Below, one piece after another: positions 1 to 13,600 of a DNA stretch of 64,000 nucleotides. The DNA is from Symsagittifera roscoffensis. Lineage: Eukaryota; Xenacoelomorpha; Acoela; Convolutidae. Where the stretch lies: NCBI RefSeq assembly GCF_963678635.1, contig NC_087062.1, positions 87,459,845 through 87,523,844 of the forward strand, read 5' to 3'. The notes under the pieces were generated by a model, which saw nothing but the letters and a program-made list of their open reading frames with translations, had not been told where the DNA came from and ran no database searches. Made by a program: the position numbers and the translations under genes. Numbering within the stretch: the first letter of the stretch is position 1; each line of letters starts with the position of its first letter.

Positions 1-2949
1 ATTTCTATGGGGTTTTTATAATATTTGGACTATCTTTTGGGGCTAGAAATTAAGACGAAAAGCAAACTAGACGATCAGAAAGTAACTGAATTTAGACGGT
101 AACTTGCGTGAAAATAGAATGAAACTTGTTCACAGACTTTAATTAACTTATGGCTGAGTAAATACTAGTCGACCACAAATTAGGTTAAGAATGTCACACT
201 TGTTTAATTTATGCATTTCAAAACTGTAATTCTATTTTTGATTAAATGTTTTTTTAATTTACAGTCATAATTTTTATCAACTCTGTGAGCATATATTCTT
301 TTTGTTTTTGTATAACTTAATTCTAAGCAAAAAGTTTGTTGGCTCAAATTTTTATCGTCTAAATTCATAAAGAATGATCGTCTAATTTTCGTTTTTTACG
401 GTCGTCTCATTTGCTTGACGTCTAATTTCCTAGAACCTCTAACTTTTTTATTTCATTAACAATTATTGTTTCGATTTGCACTAGCATTATAAATTCTTTT
501 TTCATATAAAAAGTTTGTCTGAACTAATAAGTTTCCTAGCTTTTTGGCTTTTGTCCAGTTTTACAGTTTTACAGGAAATTATTCTGATACAATTCATCCC
601 AAATTTGACCCGGATCAAAAGTCAAATGTAACAGGATTTTTTTTATTAATAAATACGCAAACAAAAAAAAACGATCAAAAGTTCAAAAGCATTGGATTCC
701 GAGTGATTAAACAGAGCGAGCAGGTTGAAAAAGTCCTAAATTAGAAGACTTATCATTTGAGCCGAGCTAAAAAAAAAATAATTTTTACTTCAGTATAATT
801 AGTTTTTAAAATTTTTAGCCCCTTTTGGGGACTAAACAAAATTTTCAAGTTCAAACTTTAATGGCTTTGAAAATAAACATTTCATGCAAAAATTTTGAAA
901 ATTTGATTTTATTCTTTTTTGCTGTTTTTTTTTCAGTGTTCAGAAAAACAGTAGTTTATTATCCCGTAGTTACTATACATATCAAATATGTTTAAGTTCT
1001 AGGCTTTCGTTGAGATCCTTTTATGAGACCACGAACAAGCACCTGTTTTTTCTAATATTTTTTAAAATAAGTTTGGAATTTATGTCTTACTTGCACAGCA
1101 AGCAGCCATGTTTATGATTTCAATCAAGCAAAGTAACCGCTTTCAAAGACTACAATTTGATTTTAAAATATTGAAATCAATAGCATCATATTTGTTGTGC
1201 TAAACTTTCCAGCAAGTCTTGTCTTTCATGAAAAACTATAACCATTACACAGTTATTAACAAACGATAAAGAAACAGATCATTACATTGATTTCCTTGTA
1301 TCCATCTATCTGAATTTTTCAAAAAATAGTTTACCGAAAAATGGAAAAATATCAGTAAAAACAAACGAACCGATAGTATACAGCAAGTTGAGTTTTTTTG
1401 AATTTCAAAGATGTTTTTGAGTGAAAATCTGAATTTCAAATATGTTTTTGATAAAATTAATTTATTTTAGAATACAGCAACAATAAAGATTTTTTTGCTA
1501 TTTCGCTGAGCAATCCGAAAATTAGTCACCTTTTTTGCTGCATTTGTACTTATTTTATTCGAGAGCAAAATGTGTTTTCAATTTGGAAAAGGTGTTCGAA
1601 TTGAATTAAAAAACGAAAGCCAAACCGCAATAAATGGAAATTGCGCGTGAACAGTCTTTAATACTTTTTCCTAAAAACCAAAAAACCACAAGACCTAGAT
1701 CAGTGTCTTCACTTTTTCATCGCAAAAAATGAAATCATGACTGGGTCTGCCAACTTAGAGGGTAACTAAGATTTGGAAAAACTTTATTGGGGTCTCAAAA
1801 ACTTTTGAAGATATTTTATGTTCAAGTGCTGGCATTACAGGATGTTTTCAAATACGGGGACTAATGTTTGGGAGAAAACTGAACAGAAATTTGGCAAGCT
1901 CAGTTTAGTAAATTAATTTTTTGTTTCAGATGCAACTGACACTAAAAATAAATAAAAACAGAAGCCTCCTTAATAGTCTTTCAATTATTCCTGATCGGAT
2001 TGAAGTTTTTGATGTTTGCTGTAAAATCAAAGAATCGGGTTGTTATTGCAGTTGCTTGCCTCAAAATGTTTCATCTTATGTCTCAAGCGCGTAAAAAGTT
2101 TGATTAGTAATTTGATTAAATTGAGCAAGTATCATTTTTTATACTTTTATTTGATTGAAGTTTTTTTTCAAAAGATATTTGAATCAAATTAGCACCCGAG
2201 CTTATATCTATACACGAAAAATGCTCATCATATAATTTCATATTTGAAAAAAAAAAAGTTTGTTTAGAGTTTCACCAGAATCGATGTGGCGCAATTTATT
2301 TTTCGAAACTTGGAAACAAAAAATGGGTCATTTGGCTGTTTTTAATGAAAATATACGCTGAGTCTACTAATTTGGACTAACTTTTTGCTCATTTTAATAA
2401 TTGAATTATACAAAGTTAAATATGAACTTTTCGAGCAAAAAAAAATTGATTTTGATCGTGTAATAGGTTTTTCTGCAAAACAAGACCCCCAAAACGTTAA
2501 ATATGTTCGAAGGTAGTTTCTGATTTACTAATATTTTCATGGTGCTTTAATTTTTTCCCCTAATTACCTTTGATAAAAAAAATTACTTATATTTGTTGCT
2601 TTTTACCGCCGCAATTGCTATGGATATCACAAAAAACAGTAAGAAACTTGTTGCGCTGTGAATATACAGAATTATGTTTTGCTTTTTGCCCCTTAAGTTT
2701 TTTAACTGCGGTTTTTCAACAAATTAAACAATAAATTTAAAATTGTTTCAAATGGAAAATAGAAAAATAGCAAGTATTTAATAGTTGTTAGCGTCAAAAG
2801 CCTAAGAGCTCGTTTTCACATATTTTAGTTCGAGCAAAGCTAAGGTTATTGATGAAAACTTAAAAAATTATTCTCGGGATCTTGCTAATTTTTTTGTATC
2901 AGGTTTTTTTTTGCTGTGTGGCAAGTTTTGTAGCCCCGTTTTCAGGGCA
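1..2949. other. Gene-free AT-rich flank
   Basis: No coding region, tRNA or clear repeat unit can be supported here. Open frames are under 70 codons and look random. The DNA is rich in T- and A-runs. Confidence 0.6.
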
Positions 2950-5583
2950 AAAAACAAATGATGAAGTTATTTTTTGCTTGTAATAACTACCAAGATAACC
3001 CACCCCTCACTTTCAATATAATGATTGAAGTGAGGGGGTGTGCTAAAAACTTAAGTGGAAGGGAGAGGGATAAACTGGGCAGAGGGCGTAGGGGTGGGTC
3101 TGGTAAGCTAGTTAAGGGAAGGGCACTTTTTTGCTTGTAAAATCTGTAGAAGGCATCGTATAAACCGTTTTTTTATCATTCTATTGTCAGTAACTGCGTC
3201 TAAGAAAAGTGAAAAAAAATGATTATAATGGATTTTTGTGGTCTAAAACATTGTTAATATAATCGATTCCCATGTTAGGCTTAAGCAACAAAATTGGATA
3301 AAAAAATACATCTAAATCCATTTCTTCTCGCAAAAACATAAAGCAATATATTTCCTTTTTTTCCATTTTGTTTTTGTTTCGCATTGTGCAAAATTTTGAA
3401 AGAATTTCTGCATTTATGAAATGATTAATGCGAAATTTTCACCTGCACCATCTGAACCATCACCCTACCTGAACCAACAACCTCCCATCTACTTGAACCC
3501 CCCTCTGATCCGGTTCAGGTAATGTGCGTGTGGGGCGGGGTTGGTTTAGTTGGGATCCTTTTGGAGAAGGGGTTTGGTTCAGATGAGGACAGGGCTGGGA
3601 TTGGTGCAGGTGGGGATGGCGGGTGTAAGGGTACAATGGAGAGCAAGGGGGCAAGTATTGGGGGGATGTAAGCGAGCAATTATTGAAAGGAACAAAATTC
3701 AGTTATTGAGTAACATAAAAAAGTAACAAAAATATCAAAGTTTTAAGATAATCAAAAATAACCAACTTTAGTTTAAAACGCAGAAAAAATTTTATGCGCG
3801 TTAAAATTCGCATCTCAATAAAGTGGAACAAAAAAAATTGATTATAATTGAGTTTCATTGTCAGTGTCTGCAAAAGTAAAAAAAAATCGATTATAATGGA
3901 TTAAAAATAGATTTTGTTGACTCGAAAAACAGTAATATTAAAATCCATTTTTATTGATTATGATCGATTTTTTTTCTTTTTTGTAGACACTGACTGTGAA
4001 ACTCAATAATAATCGATTTTATTGAATATATCGAATATATTCATAAAATTAGAAAATAAATTATTATAATTTGTTAAAAATGGAGTATACTCTTAATAAT
4101 CTTTATGTCAATATAATACATTATATTATAATAGATTATACACAATTATATTGGATTTTTTGAGAAGTTATTGGTTAGAATGACAACTGTTTTTCTACAA
4201 TCTCATTTCCTTTTTTTGCGCATTGCGTTCCGTAATTAGAACATTTCACTGTAGATTTATATATTTCTTCTTTCTCTTCTTTTTCAATTCACAATTTATG
4301 AGATTGGGGTTAATGGTTGAACGAGGTGGAGGGGGGAGATCATTTAATGGTTCAATGGGGAGTTACTCAAAGTAAACGCCACTTCTTTTACCAACCTCCT
4401 CCATTTTATCCCCTCCCCTCTAACTTACCCCCCCCCCCCCATATTTTCTAAATGTAATTGAAGGGTCAAAAATTAGGGGGATTGGGTGAGGGCTTAAACT
4501 GGGAAAGCGGTAAACTGTAACATGGGGAGCATGGTTGGTAAACTTTAGCAAACAAGGGACGGGCTGGTTTGCTTGTTATTATCACGCCAACGATTAGCAA
4601 GCGTTATCTAACCGGAATATACAGTGCTGATTTAAATTAACCGGACAAAATGCGTTTAACTTGAAATTTAAAATACGTTTTTCTCAAATTGGGTTGAGTT
4701 TAGGTGAAAACTTATGAAGACAAAATGTTAGCAGAATTAATATGGTGTAATTTGTTTTGCGAAATTCGGTCCCGAAAATTTCTCCTCAAAAATGGGTCAT
4801 TTTGGTTTTTCTTAGTTAATCAAAACTCACGCCAAAAACACCCAGTCGATCACAGACATAATTATATCAAAGTTAGCAACTTACGTAGCCCAACAAATTT
4901 TAACAAGGGTTCATTAATTCTGCTAAAATTTTAAGCAAGTTTTGTCTTCATAACTTTTCAACTTAACTTCAACAAATTAGAAACAGTCCTCGCCACCGGA
5001 AAAATCAAATTTTTGATTTTTTTTACTGTTTTTCTTGTAAATTTTTTGCCTTTTCTCGCAAACATTTCTAAAAACTTTTGACCCAAAGAAAAATCAGTTT
5101 TGCTATGTTTTATCGTTTTTTGAAACTATTTGAATTTTCTCGTACGGTGAACTGCAAAATCTGATTTTTAGGTTAGGATGCAGGGGAAGGGTGGATGAAC
5201 TGTGTAAGGGTTGGTAAACTTCACCAAAAATGGAGATGGTTTTTTGCTTGTTTTAATTTTAAAAGAAAAATAATATGAATATAACACTGAAAAAATTGAA
5301 TATAATCGAATACAACGGGTTATGATGGGTTTTTATTTAAAAAAAATCATAATATTGATAAACTTGACGCAAAATAATCGATTTCAAGGCCAAAATTAAT
5401 GTAGAAATAATCTATTATAATCGCGATATAACCGATTTCATAGTCTGATTTTTACATTTGTAATAAAATATTATTGAATAATTTCGTTCCATTATCCATT
5501 ATAAAAGTGTATTATCCATTTTAGTGTATTATAAATCCATTAAAATACACTAAAATGCATGCTAAAGATTTATGGGCGCTCGG
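2950..5583. repeat. Composite repeat: ATTATAATC tracts with G/C-rich islands, ending GGGCGCTCGG
   Basis: AT tracts built on ATTATAATCGATT/ATTATAATGGATT occur at about 3824-4155 and 5270-5560. They alternate with strand-asymmetric G- or C-rich islands at about 3000-3120, 3440-3670, 4310-4560 and 5170-5250. The segment ends with TATGGGCGCTCGG at 5571-5583, the same end motif as at 33,227-33,238 and 40,330-40,342. I could not find a matching left end, so this may be two or more nested copies. Confidence 0.5.
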
Positions 5584-6178
5584 TTCGGGCAGCAACAGAA
5601 AATTTTTGCTTATTGCCGATACTTAAATTCTATAAGAATTGTTAACTCATCTGTTTTTTGTAATATTTTGCAGTCATTTATTTCACATGGCTCAAAACTC
5701 AGCTTTGTTTGTGCGTATAATTTTATTTTTATAAAAACAATTGCTTCTGGAATAGTATTATTTTTTAAATTTTTTGAATAATCTTATAAGAATTCTTTCG
5801 AAAGTCTTTTCGCTGAAAGTAATGCCCATTTGATCTTGTTGTTGAAGGATTTTAAAGTTTTTTTAAGAACCAGTTTTTCCCAATATCTTTATCAGATGTA
5901 ATTCATCCGATACTTAAAATTTTTAGCATGTTTGGCAATCTTCGTAATACTTAAAATTTAAGAGAAAAAAATCGAAATGAAAGTACGAGCTTCCGCGTAA
6001 TTTTACAAAATGTGAACATTGTACGCTTTCAGAGAACAACACTCCGTATATAAAAGCAGAGCCGTGAAAATACTGACTGCCCCTAAACGTAACTGATGTC
6101 GTTTTTGGCAAAAAAGTCAAAACATTGTAATTTATTAATGGAATTTTCTTTAATCCTCTCCCATTACAAAATTAAAAG

Positions 6179-6517
6179 CAGTAGCAGATTGAGGGGGGCA
6201 GGGCGGGAGGTGGATGCCTCTTTTTTCAGGGATTTTACTCCGTCGACGCAATAGGGTCTCCCTTTATATTATTTTGTGATACCCATTTTTGACTGACGGA
6301 TTTTCTAAAGACGCATTTGGCTCCATTATATACTATTTTTGAGGAGTGAGCGCGCGCCAAAAAAAATGCAATTTTTTGGTCAAAACTTTCCAAAAAGTGC
6401 CAAAATTTTCAAAAATTTGACCAAAATAGGGTCTTTTTTGTGATTTGGGAGAGCTCGTATTTTATTTTTTTTTAGAAAATTCGCCTGCCTTTCGAGAAAG
6501 TCCTAAGTCCGCCCCTG
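6179..6517. mobile_element. hAT-like MITE, full length
   Basis: A 339-bp element whose right end reads CCTAAGTCCGCCCCTG, the complement of the CAGGGGCGGAT end typical of hAT-type MITEs. Its left end (CAGTAGCAGATTGAGG) is more decayed. The flanking 8 bp, ATTAAAAG and ATTAAGAA, look like a decayed 8-bp target duplication. The interior shares the motif around AGGGATTTTACTCCGTCGACG with the copies at 38.5, 42.3, 53.1 and 61.1 kb. Confidence 0.6.
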
Positions 6518-7296
6518 ATTAAGAAAAAAATTAAAAGGTTTTTCTCTCGTAACGCGTTACTTCGAGTATTCAGCTCAACTCAATTCAATTTGGAACAATT
6601 TTTGAGCCGGACTAACTCGCTGCCTACATAACCCGTTGATAGAAAATTGGAAGTTTCTGCAAATAAGTTCCTCCAAATTGGCAAATGTCTATTTATCTTC
6701 AAACTCCAACAGTTTAACGCCCAATAATCGCAGGTAAAGCATCTTTTAAAAAAAATTAAACTCACGGTATCAAAATCTTTCAGATTATATAAAAATATCG
6801 GTCAAAAACTGTGATAAAATGGCGCTTGTCTGATTAAAAGAATCTCACACCGAGACTAATATTCTTTCTTTTATTGAAACTCGGGACAAAAAAGCTAATT
6901 AAAAGACTTAAAAAATCAAGAATAGATATAAAAAGAAAAAAAAGCATTGCCAGAAGCACTAATGCCATCTTACTACCAAAATAGATCTGAGAGGTTGTGT
7001 TAGATTAAAAAGATCACTGTGGTCTGTCCATAAAAGTATTCACATTAAAAATAAAAAAGATTGTAAAATTTAAAAAAAACAACTAGATTGAATACAAATT
7101 TTCAGCGTTCTCTAATTGTATTCAGTGAACCAAAACTATAACTCGTCTTTGAACCAAGAAACATGTTAAAGCATGCTTTAATTTGAAAAACAGAAGTTTA
7201 CCACCACTCAAATTTTGTTACTCATATTTTTGGTTAACATATTTAAAAGTAAGAATAAAGCTATTTGAGTGTGAAAACTTCACGTCGATTCAAAAC
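6518..7296. other. Region upstream of the coiled-coil gene
   Basis: This holds the presumed promoter or 5' UTR of the gene. I see no convincing TATA box or initiator that can be separated from the general AT-richness. No other gene is supported. Confidence 0.4.
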
Positions 7297-7617
7297 ATGT
7301 CTTCGTACTCGAATCGAACAAGCAACTTCAGCAGTGCATCTGTGAGTCCTCGGGGAGGCGCAACTCCGAGTGCAATCGGGACGTCAACGCCGACGATGCG
7401 GGGATACAACATGTCTTCCGAGACTCCTGGAAGCGGGCATCTTAGTGGGTCGGCAACTCCAGGGGGATACCAGAGTTCGGTGAGTCAGATGTCAAACGTT
7501 ACGGCGGGGTCAACCGAGGGCAACAACCTTTATCTGATTAGTCCGACGTCAGCTGCTGTTGTGAATCTTCCTGTTGAGCCGACATCATTTGCACCTGTGG
7601 AAATTGACACAAACGAC
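7297..7617 (+). CDS. Exon 1: Ser/Thr/Gly-rich head, start codon
   Basis: This exon encodes residues 1-107. The ATG at 7297 is preceded by CAAAAC, with A at -3. It is chosen because the Ser-rich composition and GC-richer codons begin there; the frame stays open upstream to 7183, but that part reads like AT-rich non-coding DNA. The head has repeated SxTP and GSG-like segments (for example SETPGSG and SATPGG), an arrangement typical of disordered, phosphorylatable heads. The donor GTAAGT follows GAC at 7618, phase 0. A non-coding or trans-spliced leader exon upstream cannot be excluded. Confidence 0.8.
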
Positions 7618-10600
7618 GTAAGTTTAAATAAAAAGTGTCAAAAGATGGAAAAGAGAGAAATAACTAAAAGAGAAAACGTTTGATTTCTGTGTTTTGCCAG
7701 CAAAATCTCAAGTCAGAAAACCGTTGTAAGAAAAAATTCGAAATTTTTGCCAGAAAACTTAGAAATTTGAGTCGCTTTCCGAGATATAAGCACAAGAGCG
7801 GCCAGAAGTAGTTCGTTGTTGTTCGACCATTCGAAAAATAGAAAATAACTAAAAACTAGGGCCGGTTTTTGATTTTTTCCTAGCCAATTTTGACTGCCTC
7901 AAAGAAAACACGCTGTTCGGCTGTTCGTCTGTCGAGATTAACTCGGCTGCATATATTTTATCCGTCTTAGAAATCGTTCCAAATTGGTTCAAGGAAGCTT
8001 ATGTGCCATAATTGATTTGTTAATAGGAGCAAAACTTATCACTTAGTACTTATTATAACGTGTGGGGAGATAATTTTTTCTTTAAAAAACTTTCAAATTT
8101 TAGAAAAAAAAATTATATTTTATTTTATTACATATAATTTTTTTTTGTTATTACTGCTTCATAAAACTTAAAAGGCAGTCAGAACATTCAGGGCTTGGCC
8201 CTGATACGAGCAGTCTTGTTTTTCTTTATTTTCTATTTGTGTTATTTTTTTGTTCAGATAAAGAATTCCGTGTTCAGGCTAAATAAGCAGAAAGACCATG
8301 AAATTTGTTAAGATTTGCAATCAAATTACTTTTGTATCAGTGAAATTGACAGGTTCTCCGTTAATTTAATTTTATTTGAACATTTTTTTATCAATTTATA
8401 TCAACCATAGTTGGTTGAATTCAGAGCAAAAAGGGAGAGAAAAGGAAGTGGTGGAGTTTTCAATTATGAGAAAAACTCAGACTGAGATTACTGCTTGTGG
8501 CCATCATACAACGTTCTTTCGTTCTTCTTTTGGATTAAAATACTCCAAAAAAAAATCAAAATTTGTTATAAAAAGATGCGCGCTTAAAGATGGAAATGCG
8601 CTTAACTGGGTCTAATCCTGGTGGCAACTTTTAATCGGATTTTGATGAAATATAGAAACTAAAACGCTTATGCAGGGATGTTTAGAAACCATTTTTTTTT
8701 CTGAAACATTTAGTCCAAAAATTTGTGGTACCTAGTTTTTGCTATATGCACCTAAATCAAACACTATTCCAAATTCTTCCGGTGGTGCCAAACTATGCTG
8801 TTTTTTAAATGTTCCTTTTTTCAGGGCTTTTTTGAGTTTGGATGCCATTTCTAAATTTGTAATCAAAAAAATTTTGTTATCTGTTTTTTGTATAAAAAAT
8901 CCATGCTCGAATTGTTTTCACTAATTTTTTTCTCAAGTGAAGCAAACATTAGTACCAGTTTAGGGCAAAAACCTTTTTTGTTCATTTTTTAAGAGTCAAT
9001 GAACGCAGTTCAGAACTCTTATTTAGATCGTGATGATTTTTTTTCGGTTTTTTTTTCAGAAAAAACCTTTGAATGCTCTAAAAACAAAACAAAATGCCTT
9101 CAAACTCATAAATTTAGACATGATTGGTCTTAGGTGTACTTGCAACTTTGAGTTCAAGTCAAGTTCAATTGGTAGAAGGTAGACAAAATGCACTCTCCAA
9201 TTACCCAGCGAGATAAACTTTTCCTAGTAATTCAGGTTTCTCAAATTGTGTTAATTTATCAAAAAGGTGCCAATTACAAATTGCTCTTGAAATTCAAAGA
9301 TATTTAAGGTCATATGATTTTTTATTTAAAATTCGAAAGTTGAAGTTTTTCAAAAAAGTCTGCGAATTTCAAATTTCAAATTTGCGAAGTTTTTCAAATT
9401 TTTTTGCGTTTCATTGCTTTCACTGTTTTTTTTTTCAACTGTCTCTTGGCTATATTTTTGCTTTCGCTTAGATGGGTTTGGTTGGTTTGACGATCTAACT
9501 CTTTTATCTAAATGAAAATTGCAGACTTTACGTATCGGCTTTGTAATTTTTCGATATAATTTAACTTTTCGCGTTGTGTCTTTTTTAATTTGAATTTTAA
9601 TATTGATTAGATTTTTTGTGGTTTTCCAATTTTCAAATTAAAGTAACGTTTGTTTTTTTAAATATTTTTGTTTTAAGAATCATTGATTTTTTTTCTTCAA
9701 TTTTTTTGTTTTATTTACTTGTCTTGGGTCATTTTTTACTGTTTATTTGTATTTTCAATCTTTTTTATTCGAAAAAACACTCCGAAAACAATAAATTTTG
9801 GATTTTTTCATCAATTTGACAAAAGTTTTCCTCGGTTGTCTTCTGAGCAAGTTAATGCATCACAGCCAAAATAAAATATTGATGGAGTTCGACTGATCGT
9901 GCTGCTTGTATTGATTTTTGAAACAATATTTGCTGTAATTTTTTGTTGCTAAAGATAAACTTGCGATACGCAACAATTTTTTTATATTATCGCCATTTTT
10001 CTTTTAATTTACAATTTGCTGCAGCACAAATAGTGTGGAGCTCAGCTCTGCCTCTATGTTAATTGTACTCTTGACTAAGATACTTCCGATCAAAAATGTG
10101 CTGTTCCCAAAATGTTTTGCCCACGCTTGCACCGGTGCAAACTGAAATTTGATTTTGAATGAGCAGTCTGGTAGACTGGTACTTTGGGCGGAAGAACCGC
10201 ACAGCTCTGTAGCTTTAATGGCCCTGTCAACTTAAGCCGAGTCGAGTTACTTTCAGTTCAATTGGAAGTCTTAGTCTGCTAGCGGCAGAGACAAAATTCA
10301 ATTTCCACAATAGTTAGACAAAACCATTCTAAACACGCCTCCACATATACATGAACTAGCACGCCTTCGGCAAGAATAAAACCCTAGTCACAGACCCGAA
10401 TAAATTAGCCACACAGAGAAATTTTTTGGCCACGCTATTTAAGAAATATTTTCTAAAATAGGAGCAACCTTCGTTTTTGTGTAATTTTGTTGACGGCACT
10501 TTTTTAGTGATTGAACGATTTCATTTCGCTGTTGAATCACTTTAGTATATTCCGGGAATTTCGAAATGGAATTGATATTACGCAATCAATGTTTAGCTTG

Positions 10601-13600
10601 GTCGGCTAAGCTATACTCAAAAAGAACCCCATTCACCCAGTGTGTATTTATAGTCCTCTCCTAAAGCAGACATGGGCTTTTCCTTTCACATTACAGGAAA
10701 CCAAGCATATAATAAGGAAAGAGCAGATATACTTGTGTAGGAGGAATAATGGCATGAACAGTCTAGTCTATGGGAAATTGAGGGAGGGATTGGGCACATA
10801 TTTATTTTCCAATCAGGCAGTCCCCCCGCATTATTCAGGTATTTTATTTCCCCAGACGGTTCTCCCTTATTGCCCTTGGCTGTATTATCTGCATATCGTG
10901 CTAACATCCGATTTAAAAAACGTCCGAAAACTCGAAAAAGTGTTACAAAACATCGAAAGTGTTACAAAACACCAAAATAACTTTGTTGGTATAGAGGAAG
11001 ACACTATTAATTTTGGTGCAAAAAAAAACAAGATTACCAAAAATTGTCGCCAGGAAATTGTTTTGAAAACAGGTGCAGCAGCTGAATATAATCATCTGGC
11101 GTGTTCTTTTATGTTATCTAATTTATTGCAAGTTATGTAATTTTATTATTAAGTTATGTAGCTCTGCTAGTATGTAAATCGGGTGTGTCCACCCATCATC
11201 GTATCTGAGCAGCATCGGATAGCTGCACAAGGTACTTCTAAAATGTGTTACGCTTTGAGTTTATTTGGAAAAATCCAGGAGGCGGATTAGAACCCATTTT
11301 TCCTGATCAGACACAAGAGACGGAATAGTTTCCCCGTCATACATGAACGCGCAGCAGTTGGAAGGTAAAACAAAAGTCCATTACTTATTGATTGTCTGTC
11401 TTTCATTCAGACTCTCAAATCCCAGCTGGCATAAAAGTGATATGATAGAAAACATTGGTGAGACAAGAATGTTTTTGGAGCGCCGGCAGATATGTCGAAT
11501 ATATTTACAATTTTTATGAATAAATTTCTTTTTTTTAAAATTTTTAATAACATTAGGGAAGTTTTCAGCCGCTGGATGCTTAAACCCAAACTTAAACCGA
11601 CGTTTAAATCCAAAATTTCGAGGTTGAAATTATGTTGCATGTTAAGTTTTGAGGAGGTTGGTAGTAGAAATTTTGTGGTTGAGGCCTTTCAGCTTTGTTG
11701 CCGCATTAATTTCTTTTAAACGAAAGCTCGTAGAAATATACTGCTGTCCATTTTATCTCGTATCGGCATATTTAGCGATCGGTCTAGCGGCTGAAAAGGA
11801 GTGAAGCAGGCCCAGTGGCTGGTAGACAAAATTTATGTTTGACAGTTTATTTAAATTATCCACTGACTAGGCCTGTTTCCAGCAGCGCAGACATGAATAC
11901 CAATTTCACTAACTCGTCGGCAAGGTCACAATGCTTTAGACTAAACATGCTCCAAATAGGAATATAATAACAATAAACACTTGCAGAAATATGCTTCTTA
12001 CAAAATATTAAGGCTAAATTACGCGTTTGATTTGAAAGTACAGGATATGCATCGAGTCCTTTGATTACACTTGCAAGAGCCAGCGTGTTACCATCGGGTA
12101 CGGCACTTTTTCCCCGTGAATAACTTAGTTCACAGGACTAATCTCATTGAGGCTTTTGTTAGAAATTAAGTACAACAGATGTTTTTGGAGCATGTTGCGC
12201 ATAAATACCCGTTCTATTCGAATTTTCCTCCCTTCGAAATTTTATTTAAGAACCCTGTTCTTTTCGAAAATTCTTTTCATCTTGGTTGTAAAGTTATCGG
12301 CCAGCTCCTTCTTTGTAATTTTGTTTTCATTTTTTAAGTTCGATGGCTTGCTCGACTTTGTTTATTCGATAAATATTTTTAGCATCTACTAAATTGTCAT
12401 TTGTTGGGCAAAAAAAAACGTATTCATATGCTGGAGGGGACTCCATTTTTTAAGCTACCCTTTTTTGGACTTTTTTCTGGAGCAACAATCATCTACTCAA
12501 GTACTTTTGGCTCAGTTTTGTAGATTTCGTTGTTATGCTAGACTAAGGTCGATATTTTTTTCTCGACAATAGTTATCATCCTTTTTTCTCAAAAACTTTT
12601 TTTGACCTTGATTAAGGCTTAGTTTTTATGGGCTATGCCGCCACTAAAATGTTTTTCAAACATCACTAGTTATGACAAGTTTTTGGTCATTTTAATTTTT
12701 AAGATAAGAATCTAGGCTATTTTCAAAGCATTCAGATCTATATTCATTGTTCATAAAATTGTTCAGTATGTGCTCAAAAAATATTGTTCAAGTATGTGTC
12801 AAATAAAATTATAATTCAGGATGTGCCCAAAAAACGATGCTGTGGATAACTAAAATAAATCAAGCTTCATAAAAGTTTAACAAAAAATTGAGGATATCAG
12901 ATCTCCACAAGGCGGGTTAGAAGGGGGATGTTAATTTGATATTAATATGATTCCATATGAAAAACACTGCTAAACAGAATCAAGCATTTCACTCGCAGAG
13001 CTAAGACTACTTGTGATATGCTATGCGGTATCTTGGGAAAACTAGTGATAATTCAATAATGTATTCGGAAGTATTGAATTAAGTTTTCTTTTTCTTTCTT
13101 TTGAATTAGTTACTGAGAGATAAATCAGAATCGAAAACTCAGCCGTTCTCAACCGTGTGTCAATGTCATTTCACAAAGTGAAGTTGAACACACCATAATG
13201 TTAATAACTATACCACCACACTTTGGTACTACATAAATCAATTACTGCTAATGCAGTAGCAGTATGACATCCCCCCTCGAGAGGAAATAAATTATTCAAT
13301 ATAAATGGAATAATTTATGTTAAAAAGAGTTTGGATTTTTGTAAGATTAGTCATTCCCTAATTTTCTTCAAGTTCTATTCTCCAGCACGCATTCCAGTCC
13401 ACTCTTTTGTCCAACGTTGCATAACCGAATTTTCGCCGGAATAAATGTCGCTCTAACATTCGTAGTTTCGACTCTACGGCCGATCACTTCGTTCTTGGAA
13501 GTCTGTTAGCCTCTTCCGGTTTTTTTTGGAGTGCCGCCTTGAGTAGTGCCCCCTGACAGTTCCTCTGAAATTTCTTTAATGGAATGTTTTTATTGGATCG

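Noticed and set aside
10640-11140. 166-codon open frame on the + strand
   Set aside because: No domain, no splice context and no coding-like composition; it overlaps an opposite frame and lies in a large intron.
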